12,796 nucleotides of DNA, taken from Alphaproteobacteria bacterium. GTDB taxonomy: Bacteria; Pseudomonadota; Alphaproteobacteria; Puniceispirillales; Puniceispirillaceae. The notes beneath the pieces were generated by a model that searched no databases, was not told the origin of the DNA, and saw only the letters and a list, made by a program, of their open reading frames with translations. Of this stretch, positions 6,916 through 12,796 are shown piece by piece. How positions within the stretch are numbered: position 1 is the first letter of the stretch; each line of letters opens with the position of its first letter. Both the position numbers and the translations under genes were made by a program. The stretch spans positions 1 through 12,796 of the forward strand of contig JADHLK010000029.1 of assembly GCA_016780695.1 (NCBI GenBank). Reading direction: 5' to 3'.

Positions 6916-7920
6916 TCATGAGGCGTGCTGGGAGATGCCCGGTGCCTCAGGCAGATCAATGCCAAAGACGCGCTGGTAATATTCAGCCAGCGTGGGGCGT
7001 TCCACCTCATCACATTTATTCAAAAAGCTAAGCCGGAAGCCCAGCGTTATATCATTGAAAATCTTTGCATTTTCAGCCCAGGTCAAAACCGTTCTAGGCG
7101 ACATGACAGTGGACAGATCGCCTGCCATAAAGCCCTTGCGGGTCAGGTCTGCCATCCGCACCATCTGATCGATTTGCTGGCGGCCTTCTTTATTATCATA
7201 GCCTTTTTGCTTGGCCAGAATGATCGCGACCTCATCCTCATGCGGCAGATAATTTAAGGTCGCGACAATAGACCAGCGATCCATCTGACCCTGGTTTATC
7301 TGCTGCGTGCCGTGATAAAGGCCGGTCGTATCGCCCAGCCCAACCGTATTTGCCGTCGCAAACAGGCGGAAGGACGGGTTCGGATGGATAACCCGGTTGG
7401 TATCCAGCAAGGTCAGCTTGCCATCCACCTCCAGCACCCGCTGGATAACAAACATCACATCGGCGCGCCCGGCATCATATTCATCAAAGACCAGCGCGAC
7501 CGGGTTTTGCAACGCCCAGGGCAGGATACCCTCTTTGAATTCGGTCACCTGCTTGCCATCGCGCAGCACAATCGCATCGCGGCCAATCAGGTCAATGCGG
7601 CTGACATGGCTGTCCAGATTGATCCGCAAGCAGGGCCAGTTGAGCCGCGCGGCCACCTGTTCAATATGGGTGGATTTGCCAGTGCCGTGATAGCCTTGGA
7701 TCATCACCCGCCGATTATGGGCAAAGCCGGCCAGAATGGCCAGCGTGGTATCCTGATCAAATTGGTAATCCGGGTCCAGCACCGGCACATAATCTGACGG
7801 TTCTGAAAAGGCCGGAACCTGCATATCACTATCCAGCCCGAATATCTTGCGGGCATCAACCATGCTGTCCGGGGCAGGCAGGCTATGGGCCGGGCGGCCT
7901 TTCAATGTGTCTTCGGACAT
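6916..7920 (-). CDS. cobS: Cobaltochelatase subunit CobS (MoxR-like AAA+ ATPase)
   Basis: A 334-aa AAA+ ATPase that forms the ring motor of the cobalt chelatase together with CobT. Visible motifs are Walker A GYHGTGKST (residues 76-84), Walker B ALVFDEYD (142-149), sensor-1 ATAN (188-191), and the segment GLGDTTGLYHGTQQINQGQM typical of CobS. The N-terminal stretch with KIFGLDSDMQVPAFSE is also family-like. Length is standard. The ATG at 7920 has GGAG 8 nt upstream. It sits 31 bp ahead of cobT on the same strand, so the two are almost certainly one transcript, and about 60 bp after the J-domain gene. The cobN gene is not in this window, so whether a full chelatase exists cannot be judged here. 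Confidence 0.96.
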   Translation of the reverse strand: MSEDTLKGRPAHSLPAPDSMVDARKIFGLDSDMQVPAFSEPSDYVPVLDPDYQFDQDTTLAILAGFAHNRRVMIQGYHGTGKSTHIEQVAARLNWPCLRINLDSHVSRIDLIGRDAIVLRDGKQVTEFKEGILPWALQNPVALVFDEYDAGRADVMFVIQRVLEVDGKLTLLDTNRVIHPNPSFRLFATANTVGLGDTTGLYHGTQQINQGQMDRWSIVATLNYLPHEDEVAIILAKQKGYDNKEGRQQIDQMVRMADLTRKGFMAGDLSTVMSPRTVLTWAENAKIFNDITLGFRLSFLNKCDEVERPTLAEYYQRVFGIDLPEAPGISQHAS

Positions 7921-7979
7921 TCTTTACTCTCCAGAATTCGGGGTTGCTGCCAGATGGTAAGCCGGACAGGCAGACTGAT

Positions 7980-8570
7980 TTACTGATTGTTTGCCTGCGG
8001 GTTTAGCCTTTTTTTGCGTAAAACTGAATAGGCAAGATTGATTTTCTTGAGCTTTTCCTCAGCCCGCGCATCCCCGCCATTGTGATCAGGATGATAGCGT
8101 TTGGCCAATTCATTATAGCGTTGTTTCAGCAGAACCGGATCAGAAACCGGGGCCATGTCAAAGATTTTCCAGGCTTCTTTTTCCTCTGCATCCATGCCCG
8201 CAAAGGCTGTTTCACGGGCCGGGCCGTCTTCAAAAAAGCCGAACTCATCCTCAAATTCAGCCTGCCCGCCCGGCCAGCCCGCCTTGCTAGCCGCGGATGT
8301 GCCAAATTTCCAGCTGGGGCGCTCCCAAGTGGTGGCTTTGCGGATTTCTGCTTCCAGAGCCGGCCCGTTCAGCCCGTCAAAATAATTCCAGGCCCGGTTA
8401 TAGTCGCGCACATGATCAAGGCATAGCCAGAGATAATCACGCAAATGCTGGCGATTGCGCGGGGCTGGGTAGAGCCCCTCATTCGGACAGCCGGGAGTCG
8501 CACAGACCTTTGTATGGGTCGTGCCATCCTTTGGCAGGCTGTTTGTTTTCGGCATCTTTGCAAAACTCAT
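7980..8570 (-). CDS. J-domain (DnaJ-like) protein
   Basis: A 196-aa protein with a C-terminal J domain (about residues 132-190) containing the HPD motif at 160-162 (RYHPDHNGGD). This motif stimulates ATP hydrolysis by Hsp70/DnaK. The N-terminal half holds CATPGC (Cys 23 and 28) and WLCLDHVRDYNRAWNYFDG (Cys 50, His 53), an arrangement that could bind metal; that is inference. This architecture is common in alphaproteobacteria beside cobST and bolA. The ATG at 8570 has no visible Shine-Dalgarno site; an ATG at 8555, five codons in, is the alternative. It probably leads the cobS-cobT transcript, since only 59 bp separates it from cobS. The client or partner is unknown. Confidence 0.92.
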   Translation of the reverse strand: MSFAKMPKTNSLPKDGTTHTKVCATPGCPNEGLYPAPRNRQHLRDYLWLCLDHVRDYNRAWNYFDGLNGPALEAEIRKATTWERPSWKFGTSAASKAGWPGGQAEFEDEFGFFEDGPARETAFAGMDAEEKEAWKIFDMAPVSDPVLLKQRYNELAKRYHPDHNGGDARAEEKLKKINLAYSVLRKKRLNPQANNQ

Positions 8571-8624
8571 AAAAACAAACTAATTTGGGCAAGCAATGAA
8601 AACAAGGGGCAGGAGACAGCCAAA

Positions 8625-8891
8625 ATGACCGGCGGTGCGATTTATCAGCAAATAGAGACCCGGCTGCAACAGGCTTTTGATCCGGAAATCCTGATCCTGA
8701 AGGATGTGAGCGCGGCCCATGCCGGCCATGCCGGGGCGCCCCCGGGCGGCGAGAGCCATTTTGAGCTGACTATCAAGGCGGCGCGTTTTGAGGGTGTGGC
8801 CCGGCTTGCCGCGCATCGCCTGATTCATGCCGAGTTGAAAGATTTGCTGGCCGGTCCGGTGCACGCCTTACAAATAAATCTGGGCAAATAA
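8625..8891 (+). CDS. bolA: BolA family protein
   Basis: An 88-aa BolA-fold protein. BolA proteins work with monothiol glutaredoxins in iron-sulphur handling, and some bind DNA. The family core is GGESHFELTIKAARFEGVARLAAHRLIHAELKDLLAGPVHAL (41-82), written here only to show that the GESHF, HR and GPVHAL blocks are present. His 80, in GPVHAL, corresponds to the conserved C-terminal histidine used in Fe-S binding; further His residues sit in the loop HAGHAG. The open frame extends back to 8445, but the ATG at 8625 has AGGAGA 8 nt upstream (8611-8616) and gives the normal family length. It diverges from the J-domain gene across 54 bp. Its stop codon lies within a 14-bp tandem duplication that adds a terminal Lys. 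Confidence 0.94.
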   Translation: MTGGAIYQQIETRLQQAFDPEILILKDVSAAHAGHAGAPPGGESHFELTIKAARFEGVARLAAHRLIHAELKDLLAGPVHALQINLGK

Positions 8892-8898
8892 ATCTGGG
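8871..8898. repeat. Perfect 14-bp tandem duplication across the bolA stop codon
   Basis: CAAATAAATCTGGG occurs twice in exact tandem (8871-8884, 8885-8898). The bolA TAA stop is 8889-8891, inside the second copy. If one copy is removed in thought, bolA reads through GGC straight to TAA, ending one residue earlier. Confidence 0.9.
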
Positions 8899-8900
8899 CT

Positions 8901-8940
8901 AAAAAAACTGTAACGCCAGACAGTCTGGCAGCCTGTCTGG
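8901..8940. terminator. Hairpin between convergent bolA and DUF2889 genes, probable terminator
   Basis: CCAGACAG (8916-8923) and CTGTCTGG (8933-8940) form a perfect 8-bp stem with a 9-nt loop. On the minus strand, after an 8-nt gap, there follows a run of seven Ts (complement of 8901-8907), suiting the end of the aroK-to-DUF2889 transcript. On the plus strand only a weak ATTTT follows. The gap between stem and T-run makes this less certain than a canonical terminator. A shorter palindrome, CCAGAC-A-GTCTGG (8916-8928), is nested in it. Confidence 0.5.
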
Positions 8941-8986
8941 TCACAGATTTTGGTCGCCAATTTTGGTTACCGGGTATCGACCGGCA

Positions 8987-9541
8987 TCAGCTATCCGGCT
9001 TTTCCCAGAATTCCTTGGCCACCGCCCCACCATCTGCATAGGCAAGACAGCTATTGCGCATCGCCGTCATATTATCCGGGTTGCTGCTGCGCCCTTCGGC
9101 CCGATTGCGCCGTGCCTGCTCACCATAAAGGGTTTGATAGGCGGTTGTCGCAACCGGCCCCATCAGCTCAGTGATATGGGTGCAGCCTGCTGGCCCGCCA
9201 ATCGCTTTTTGCACGCGCCGCCGCCAGCCCGGCCCAATCGTCAGCCCGACCAGCCCGCTGATATTATCTGCCCCTTGCGGGCAAACCGGATAGGGCCCGG
9301 CCAGCGTTTCGGCTTCGGCGGCCAGCACCTGCATCTCGCTGTTGATAGTCAGCCGCACCCGCATATTGTGATAGGGCTGATCAGCTGCCACCTCGCCACG
9401 CGTTCTGGACGGGAACGCATAGGTTTTGGCATCGCTGATTTCCCCTTCAATGTCAAACAGCCCGTCTTCCCGGCGATAGCCTTTGCAATGCACCCGGCGG
9501 TTATGGATTAAGTCTCTTTTGGCAGGCGGGCTCAAAGCCAT
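8987..9541 (-). CDS. DUF2889 domain protein of unknown function
   Basis: A 184-aa soluble protein recognised as DUF2889 from CKGYRREDGLFDIEG (19-33), DAKTYAF, IGPGWRRRV, GCTHITELMGPVATTAYQT (119-137) and the C-terminal NSCLAYADGGAVAKEFW. The Cys at 19, 87, 120 and 165 and His 122 lie in or near the conserved blocks. They suggest a metal or redox site, which is inference. No signal peptide or membrane span is seen. The open frame extends back to 9784 inside corC, but ATG 9541 has AGGAG 7 nt upstream and starts the family-like MALSPPAKRDLIHNRR. It follows corC by 16 bp and is the last gene of the aroK operon. Its biochemical function is not established. Confidence 0.9.
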   Translation of the reverse strand: MALSPPAKRDLIHNRRVHCKGYRREDGLFDIEGEISDAKTYAFPSRTRGEVAADQPYHNMRVRLTINSEMQVLAAEAETLAGPYPVCPQGADNISGLVGLTIGPGWRRRVQKAIGGPAGCTHITELMGPVATTAYQTLYGEQARRNRAEGRSSNPDNMTAMRNSCLAYADGGAVAKEFWEKPDS

Positions 9542-9557
9542 GTCACTTCTCCTGTCT

Positions 9558-10871
9558 TCAGCCAGTCTCTTGGCCAGCATCTGGTTTTCCGGTTTGCCCG
9601 GGCCGCGCCTTGCGCCCCGGCTTGCCAACCCACAGGCGCAGGCTGGTAATCCGGTTGCCCTGTCGGCGAATAACCCGGAAGCGAATATGGTGAAAGCGGA
9701 ATTCCTGACCCGGATCCGGGATCGTCCGGCTTTCATGCAAAAGCAGCCCGGCCAGGGTCGCCGCCTTGTCATCCGGCAATTCAAGGCCCAGCGTGCGGTT
9801 CAAATCCCTTATTGTCACATTGCCATCAACAATCACCGACCCGTCCGGTTGCGCGGTGAGCCCGGCCAGCTCCTCATCATGTTCATCGTCAATATCGCCG
9901 ACAATTTCCTCCAGAATATCCTCCAGCGTGACAATGCCGCGAAAATCACCATATTCATCTACCACAATGGCAAAATGCTCGCGCCGCGCCCGAAAGGCTT
10001 GCAGCTGGTCAAACAGGGCGGTGGTTTCCGGAATGAAATAGGCTTGCGAAGCAATTTCAGCAATATCCACCCTGTCCATATTACGGCCATCTGCCCCTTC
10101 AATGGCGCGCAGCAAATTCTTTACATGCAGCACACCGATAATATTCTCCGGCTTGCCGGCATAGACCGGGTGGCGGGTAAAGGGCGAGGTCAGCACGAAG
10201 CGCAGCACCGCATCGGGTGAGTCCTCAGCATTGACCATAGAGACAGCCCCGCGATGCGTCATAATCTGATCGACACTGACCTCCTGCAAATCCAGCACCG
10301 AGGCCAGCATGGCATTGCGTTCCCGGTCCTGGGCATCTTCACTGCCCCGCCCCTGCAGGGCGATCATGCCACGCAATTCTTCCTCATCTGTTTCCTCTTC
10401 AATAGAGCCGGGGCCAAGCAGCTTGACCGCCAGCCAGCGCACCGCCACTGACAGCGGCAGCAAGAGCCAGAAACATATCTTTACCAGCGGCGCGATACGC
10501 AGCGCATAACGGTTGGCATTGTTGAAGGCATAGCTTTTTGGCAGAACCTCAGCCAGCAACACCAGAATAACTGTCATGGCCAGCGTTGCCACAAAGACCC
10601 CGCTATCCCCAAACAGCGCAATCGCAGCTGAGGTTGCCAGCGCCGAGGCCAGCACATTGACCGCATTATTGCCGACCAGCAGCGTTCCGATCAGCGCCTC
10701 GCGATCCGAGCGCAGCTGCTCCACCAGAGCCGCCCGCCGATTGCCGTTGCGGGCCAGCTGATGCATTCTTGCATCAGAGGCCGCTGTCAGCGCCGTCTCG
10801 GCACTGGAAAAAAAGGCCGAGGCAATGATCAGCAAACAAATAGCCAGCGCGATTATCCAAAGTGCGGTCAT
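9558..10871 (-). CDS. HlyC/CorC (CNNM) family membrane protein with CBS pair
   Basis: A 437-aa membrane protein. The N-terminal DUF21/CNNM region has hydrophobic spans near residues 3-22 (followed by FFSSAETALTAAS), 62-84, 90-111 and 125-150, with the conserved AEVLPKSYA. A CBS pair follows (about 195-315: VDQIMTHRGAVSMV, TRHPVYAGKPENIIGVLH, AIVVDEYGDFRGIVTLEDILEEIVGDI). A C-terminal CorC_HlyC domain comes last (DGNVTIRDLNRTLGLELPDDKAATLAGLLL). Family members are linked to Mg2+/Co2+ export or homeostasis; older 'haemolysin' names are misleading. The ATG at 10871 shares one base with the aroB stop (TGATG), with AGAGG 4 nt upstream, so translation is likely coupled to aroB. A longer in-frame TTG start at 10886 is less likely. 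Confidence 0.94.
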   Translation of the reverse strand: MTALWIIALAICLLIIASAFFSSAETALTAASDARMHQLARNGNRRAALVEQLRSDREALIGTLLVGNNAVNVLASALATSAAIALFGDSGVFVATLAMTVILVLLAEVLPKSYAFNNANRYALRIAPLVKICFWLLLPLSVAVRWLAVKLLGPGSIEEETDEEELRGMIALQGRGSEDAQDRERNAMLASVLDLQEVSVDQIMTHRGAVSMVNAEDSPDAVLRFVLTSPFTRHPVYAGKPENIIGVLHVKNLLRAIEGADGRNMDRVDIAEIASQAYFIPETTALFDQLQAFRARREHFAIVVDEYGDFRGIVTLEDILEEIVGDIDDEHDEELAGLTAQPDGSVIVDGNVTIRDLNRTLGLELPDDKAATLAGLLLHESRTIPDPGQEFRFHHIRFRVIRRQGNRITSLRLWVGKPGRKARPGQTGKPDAGQETG

Positions 10872-12013
10872 CAACCCTCTACCCAATCTGCCAGAAAAGC
10901 GCTCAGCTGGTCGCCAGATATATCTTCTGCCACGAAAGCCGCGCCAATGGCGCGCACCAGCACCAGCCGCAAACGCCCGTTCCGAACTTTCTTGTCCTTT
11001 GCCATATGGCGGGTCAGCCGGTCGGCCAGCCCGCTGGTCTGCCGCAATCCGGCAGGTAAATCAGCAGCGCTGACCGGCAGCCCCATACGGGCCAGATGCT
11101 GGCGCACGCGCGAGGCAGATTGCGCCTCACACAGGCCCAGCCGCACGGAAAAATCAAATGCCATCACCATGCCGAGACTGACCGCCTCGCCATGCAGCAG
11201 GCGGCCATCATAGCCTGCTTCTGCTTCCAGCGCATGGCCAAAACTATGCCCCAGATTCAACAGCATACGCCGGTCTGATTCGGTTTCATCCGTGCCGACA
11301 ATCTCCGCCTTCATCCGGCAGGCCTGATAGACAGCCCGGCCCAGCACAGCCGGGTCAAGGGCCAGACATTCTGCGCCATGGGCCTCTGCCCAGCTGAAAA
11401 AATCGGCATCCCCCAGCAGGCCATATTTAACTGTCTCGGCATAACCGGCGCGCAATTCCCGCTCCGGCAGGCTGGCCAGCAGGCTGAGATCGGCCAGCAC
11501 CGCGCGCGGTTGCCAAAAGGCGCCCACCAGATTCTTGCCGGCTGTCATATTGATGCCTGTTTTGCCACCAACTGAGCTGTCAACCTGAGCCAGCAGGCTG
11601 GTTGGAATTTGTACAAAATCCACCCCGCGCAACAGGCTGGCTGCGGCAAAACCGGTCAAATCTCCGACAACACCGCCGCCAAGGGCGATCAGCACCAGCT
11701 GCCTGTCCACCCCCAGCCCCAGCAGCCTGTCCATCAGATCAGCATAGCTGGCCATCGATTTGCTGGCTTCCCCGGCAGCTATTTCGAGATGATCCAGCCG
11801 CCGGGTTATCGGGGCCAGCTTTTCGGTCAGGCGCGCAGCATAGAGCGGGCCAGTATGGCTGTCGGACAGGATCACCGCCTGGCGCCCGGACAGCTGATCA
11901 GCCAGCAGCTGATCGGCCCTGTCCAGCAGATTGCTGCCAATATGAATAGGGTAGCTGCGCGGGCCGAGCGCGACCTGAAGATGGGTTATATCATTGTCTG
12001 CCATGCCGGTCAT
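10871..12013 (-). CDS. aroB: 3-dehydroquinate synthase
   Basis: This 380-aa NAD- and zinc-dependent enzyme converts DAHP to 3-dehydroquinate, the second step of the shikimate pathway. The NAD-binding glycine block LIALGGGVVGDLTGF (108-122) and PTSLLAQVDSSVGGKTGIN (137-155) are intact. The zinc ligands are predicted as Glu193 in RAGYAETVKYG, His256 in NLGHSFGHALE and His274 in LLHGEAV. The start ATG overlaps the aroK stop (ATGA), and a second in-frame ATG three codons later is possible. Length is slightly over the usual 360 aa. The stop overlaps the corC start by 1 bp. Gene order aroK-aroB-corC is common in alphaproteobacteria. Confidence 0.97.
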   Translation of the reverse strand: MTGMADNDITHLQVALGPRSYPIHIGSNLLDRADQLLADQLSGRQAVILSDSHTGPLYAARLTEKLAPITRRLDHLEIAAGEASKSMASYADLMDRLLGLGVDRQLVLIALGGGVVGDLTGFAAASLLRGVDFVQIPTSLLAQVDSSVGGKTGINMTAGKNLVGAFWQPRAVLADLSLLASLPERELRAGYAETVKYGLLGDADFFSWAEAHGAECLALDPAVLGRAVYQACRMKAEIVGTDETESDRRMLLNLGHSFGHALEAEAGYDGRLLHGEAVSLGMVMAFDFSVRLGLCEAQSASRVRQHLARMGLPVSAADLPAGLRQTSGLADRLTRHMAKDKKVRNGRLRLVLVRAIGAAFVAEDISGDQLSAFLADWVEG

Positions 12014-12549
12014 GCCTGTTTGCGCTCCGCTCGCAACAGCTGGCGACAGAGTTTTTCAAAAGCCTGTTTCTGGGTCAGCCCGTCAGTATCAACAATAATA
12101 TCTGCTTGCTGGTAATAGGGCTGGCGTTCAACAGCCAGACGGCGCATTACCGCCAGCGGGTCCGGCCCGGCCAGCAGCGGGCGTGATTGCAGATTATCAA
12201 TGCGCCCCAGCAGGGTTTCCGGGCGTGCGTGCAGCCAGATAACCAGCGCCTCCTGCCGGATCGCCTGCTGAGTGTCAGGCTGGCAGAACGCGCCGCCGCC
12301 TGTGGACAGGATAATCGGCGGGCCAGCCAGCAGGCGGCGAATAACCCGCAGCTCCACCTGCCGGAATTTGGTCTCCCCGCCCAGATCAAACATTTCCGGG
12401 ATGGAAAGCCCGGCTTCTTCTTCAATCGCGGTGTCTGAATCGACAAAATCCCAGCCTGTCCGGCTGGCCAGTCGCCTGCCCATCCAGCTTTTGCCAGCCC
12501 CCATCAACCCCACCAGAGCGATTGATTTTTCTTGATTTGTTCGCACCAT
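12010..12549 (-). CDS. aroK: Shikimate kinase
   Basis: This 179-aa P-loop kinase phosphorylates shikimate at the 3-OH using ATP. Walker A is GLMGAGKS (14-21). Substrate-binding residues are recognisable as Asp39 (FVDSDTAI), Arg63 (GGETKFRQVE), the glycine triplet in LSTGGGAF (84-86) and Arg142 (ERQPYY). The lid arginine is Arg123 (QSRPLLAG). One oddity is Trp22 directly after the P-loop Ser, where family members usually have a small residue such as Thr, Ala or Cys. ATG 12549 has AGGG only one base upstream; the next codon is GTG and could also start. It heads the aroB-corC-DUF2889 operon. A possible promoter is TTGGCC (12584-12579), 18 nt, TATAAC (12560-12555). Confidence 0.96.
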   Translation of the reverse strand: MVRTNQEKSIALVGLMGAGKSWMGRRLASRTGWDFVDSDTAIEEEAGLSIPEMFDLGGETKFRQVELRVIRRLLAGPPIILSTGGGAFCQPDTQQAIRQEALVIWLHARPETLLGRIDNLQSRPLLAGPDPLAVMRRLAVERQPYYQQADIIVDTDGLTQKQAFEKLCRQLLRAERKQA

Positions 12550-12554
12550 GCCCT

Positions 12555-12584
12555 GTTATAGACATAACCGAGCCACAAGGCCAA
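12555..12584 (-). promoter_or_regulatory. Candidate promoter of the aroK operon
   Basis: On the minus strand, TTGGCC (12584-12579) is followed by an 18-nt spacer and TATAAC (12560-12555). The predicted transcript start falls within a base or two of the aroK ATG, implying a nearly leaderless mRNA if real. The -35 match is fair and the -10 match good, but no other evidence supports it. Confidence 0.35.
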
Positions 12585-12691
12585 TAGGCAGATAATCAAT
12601 AAAAAGCAGTCAGGGCTGGCAAAATTGCCCCATTCCAGCCATAATCTGGGGTTAGCTTGCCGGTTTCGTTGTTCTGGCCGGGTGCTGGCCA

Positions 12692-12766
12692 GAGGATAGA
12701 GGGCCCGCGTCCAAATTGTAAGCGGATAGAGTATAAGCGGACAAACGACTGGCGGATAAAGTATCA
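12692..12766. repeat. Degenerate tandem array, 15-bp period, five units
   Basis: Units begin at 12692, 12707, 12722, 12737 and 12752 with exact 15-bp spacing. The best-conserved core is GCGGAYARA. Units 3 and 5 agree at 13 of 15 positions (GCGGATAGAGTATAA and GCGGATAAAGTATCA). Unit 4 shares GCGGA and three As with them; units 1 and 2 are weaker. The array ends 13 bp before the ATG of the gene at the right edge. Outside it, the 12550-12691 part of the spacer holds the candidate aroK promoter and nothing else I can support. Confidence 0.65.
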
Positions 12767-12779
12767 GGGTAGGAAGAAA

Positions 12780-12796
12780 ATGAAGCGTCTTGGTAT
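12780..12796 (+). CDS. Start of an unidentified gene, truncated at the right edge
   Basis: An ATG at 12780 with AGGA 5 nt upstream (12771-12774) opens a frame reading MKRLG before the window ends. The basic start could be a signal peptide or a cytoplasmic protein; five codons are too few to tell. It diverges from aroK. Confidence 0.55.

Noticed and set aside
6885..7013. N-terminal extension of CobT overlapping cobS
   Set aside because: The GTG at 6884 has a well-spaced AGGA and starts the family-like sequence; the extension would be read in cobS coding DNA and has no resemblance to CobT.
6504..7031. Plus-strand open frame of 175 codons
   Set aside because: Antisense to cobT and cobS; shadow of high-GC coding.
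8445..8624. N-terminal extension of BolA
   Set aside because: It would be antisense to the J-domain gene; ATG 8625 has a strong AGGAGA site and gives the normal BolA length.
9483..10220. Plus-strand open frame of 245 codons
   Set aside because: Antisense to corC and DUF2889, both clearly recognised; no domain signature and no convincing ribosome-binding context.
1..12796. Mobile element, CRISPR array, toxin-antitoxin or defence genes
   Set aside because: No transposase, integrase, regularly spaced long repeat, nuclease or toxin-like gene was found; the RHH protein has no adjacent toxin gene and resembles the chromosomal RHH_4 family.

Overview
This window looks like an ordinary, gene-dense stretch of core chromosome from a GC-rich alphaproteobacterium. 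Three things point there: a class I (archaeal-type) lysyl-tRNA synthetase; the neighbourhood rpmB / cobT-cobS / J-domain protein / bolA; and an aroK-aroB-corC-DUF2889 operon. A marine or Rhodospirillales/SAR116-like lineage is possible, but I cannot fix the genus. I see no mobile element, CRISPR array, tRNA, rRNA, phage gene or defence island, and no broken gene.

Layout from left to right. (1) The 5' part of a DinG/XPD-type DNA helicase on the minus strand runs off the left edge. (2) It diverges from a plus-strand pair, lysS-pyrD, joined by an ATGA start/stop overlap. (3) The 3' end of pyrD overlaps, tail to tail, a minus-strand ribbon-helix-helix regulator. (4) An AT-rich spacer of about 260 bp carries a perfect 12-bp tandem duplication and a good sigma-70 promoter for rpmB (ribosomal protein L28). 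(5) rpmB converges on cobT, with a strong bidirectional terminator between them. (6) The minus-strand run J-domain protein, cobS, cobT encodes the AAA+ and VWA subunits of a cobaltochelatase-type machine; the large subunit CobN is not in the window. (7) bolA diverges from the J-domain gene across only 54 bp. (8) bolA converges on the minus-strand operon aroK, aroB, corC, DUF2889, whose genes overlap by 1 to 4 bp or lie 16 bp apart. (9) The right edge has a 230-bp spacer with a degenerate array of 15-bp period, ending at the first codons of a plus-strand gene that leaves the window.

Functions are mostly housekeeping: tRNA charging, pyrimidine synthesis, the shikimate pathway, ribosome assembly, iron-sulphur or redox regulation (BolA), metal chelation (CobST), and a CNNM/CorC-type membrane protein. 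Start codons were revised from the longest open frames where a Shine-Dalgarno site or family alignment supports it (helicase GTG 1067, cobT GTG 6884, bolA ATG 8625, DUF2889 ATG 9541, corC ATG 10871, RHH protein TTG 4269). I did not find a convincing new biological system. The most worthwhile leads are the 15-bp periodic array, the exact short tandem duplications at gene edges (one of which resets the bolA stop codon), the unknown DUF2889 protein, and the CobST/J-protein/BolA cluster without CobN.
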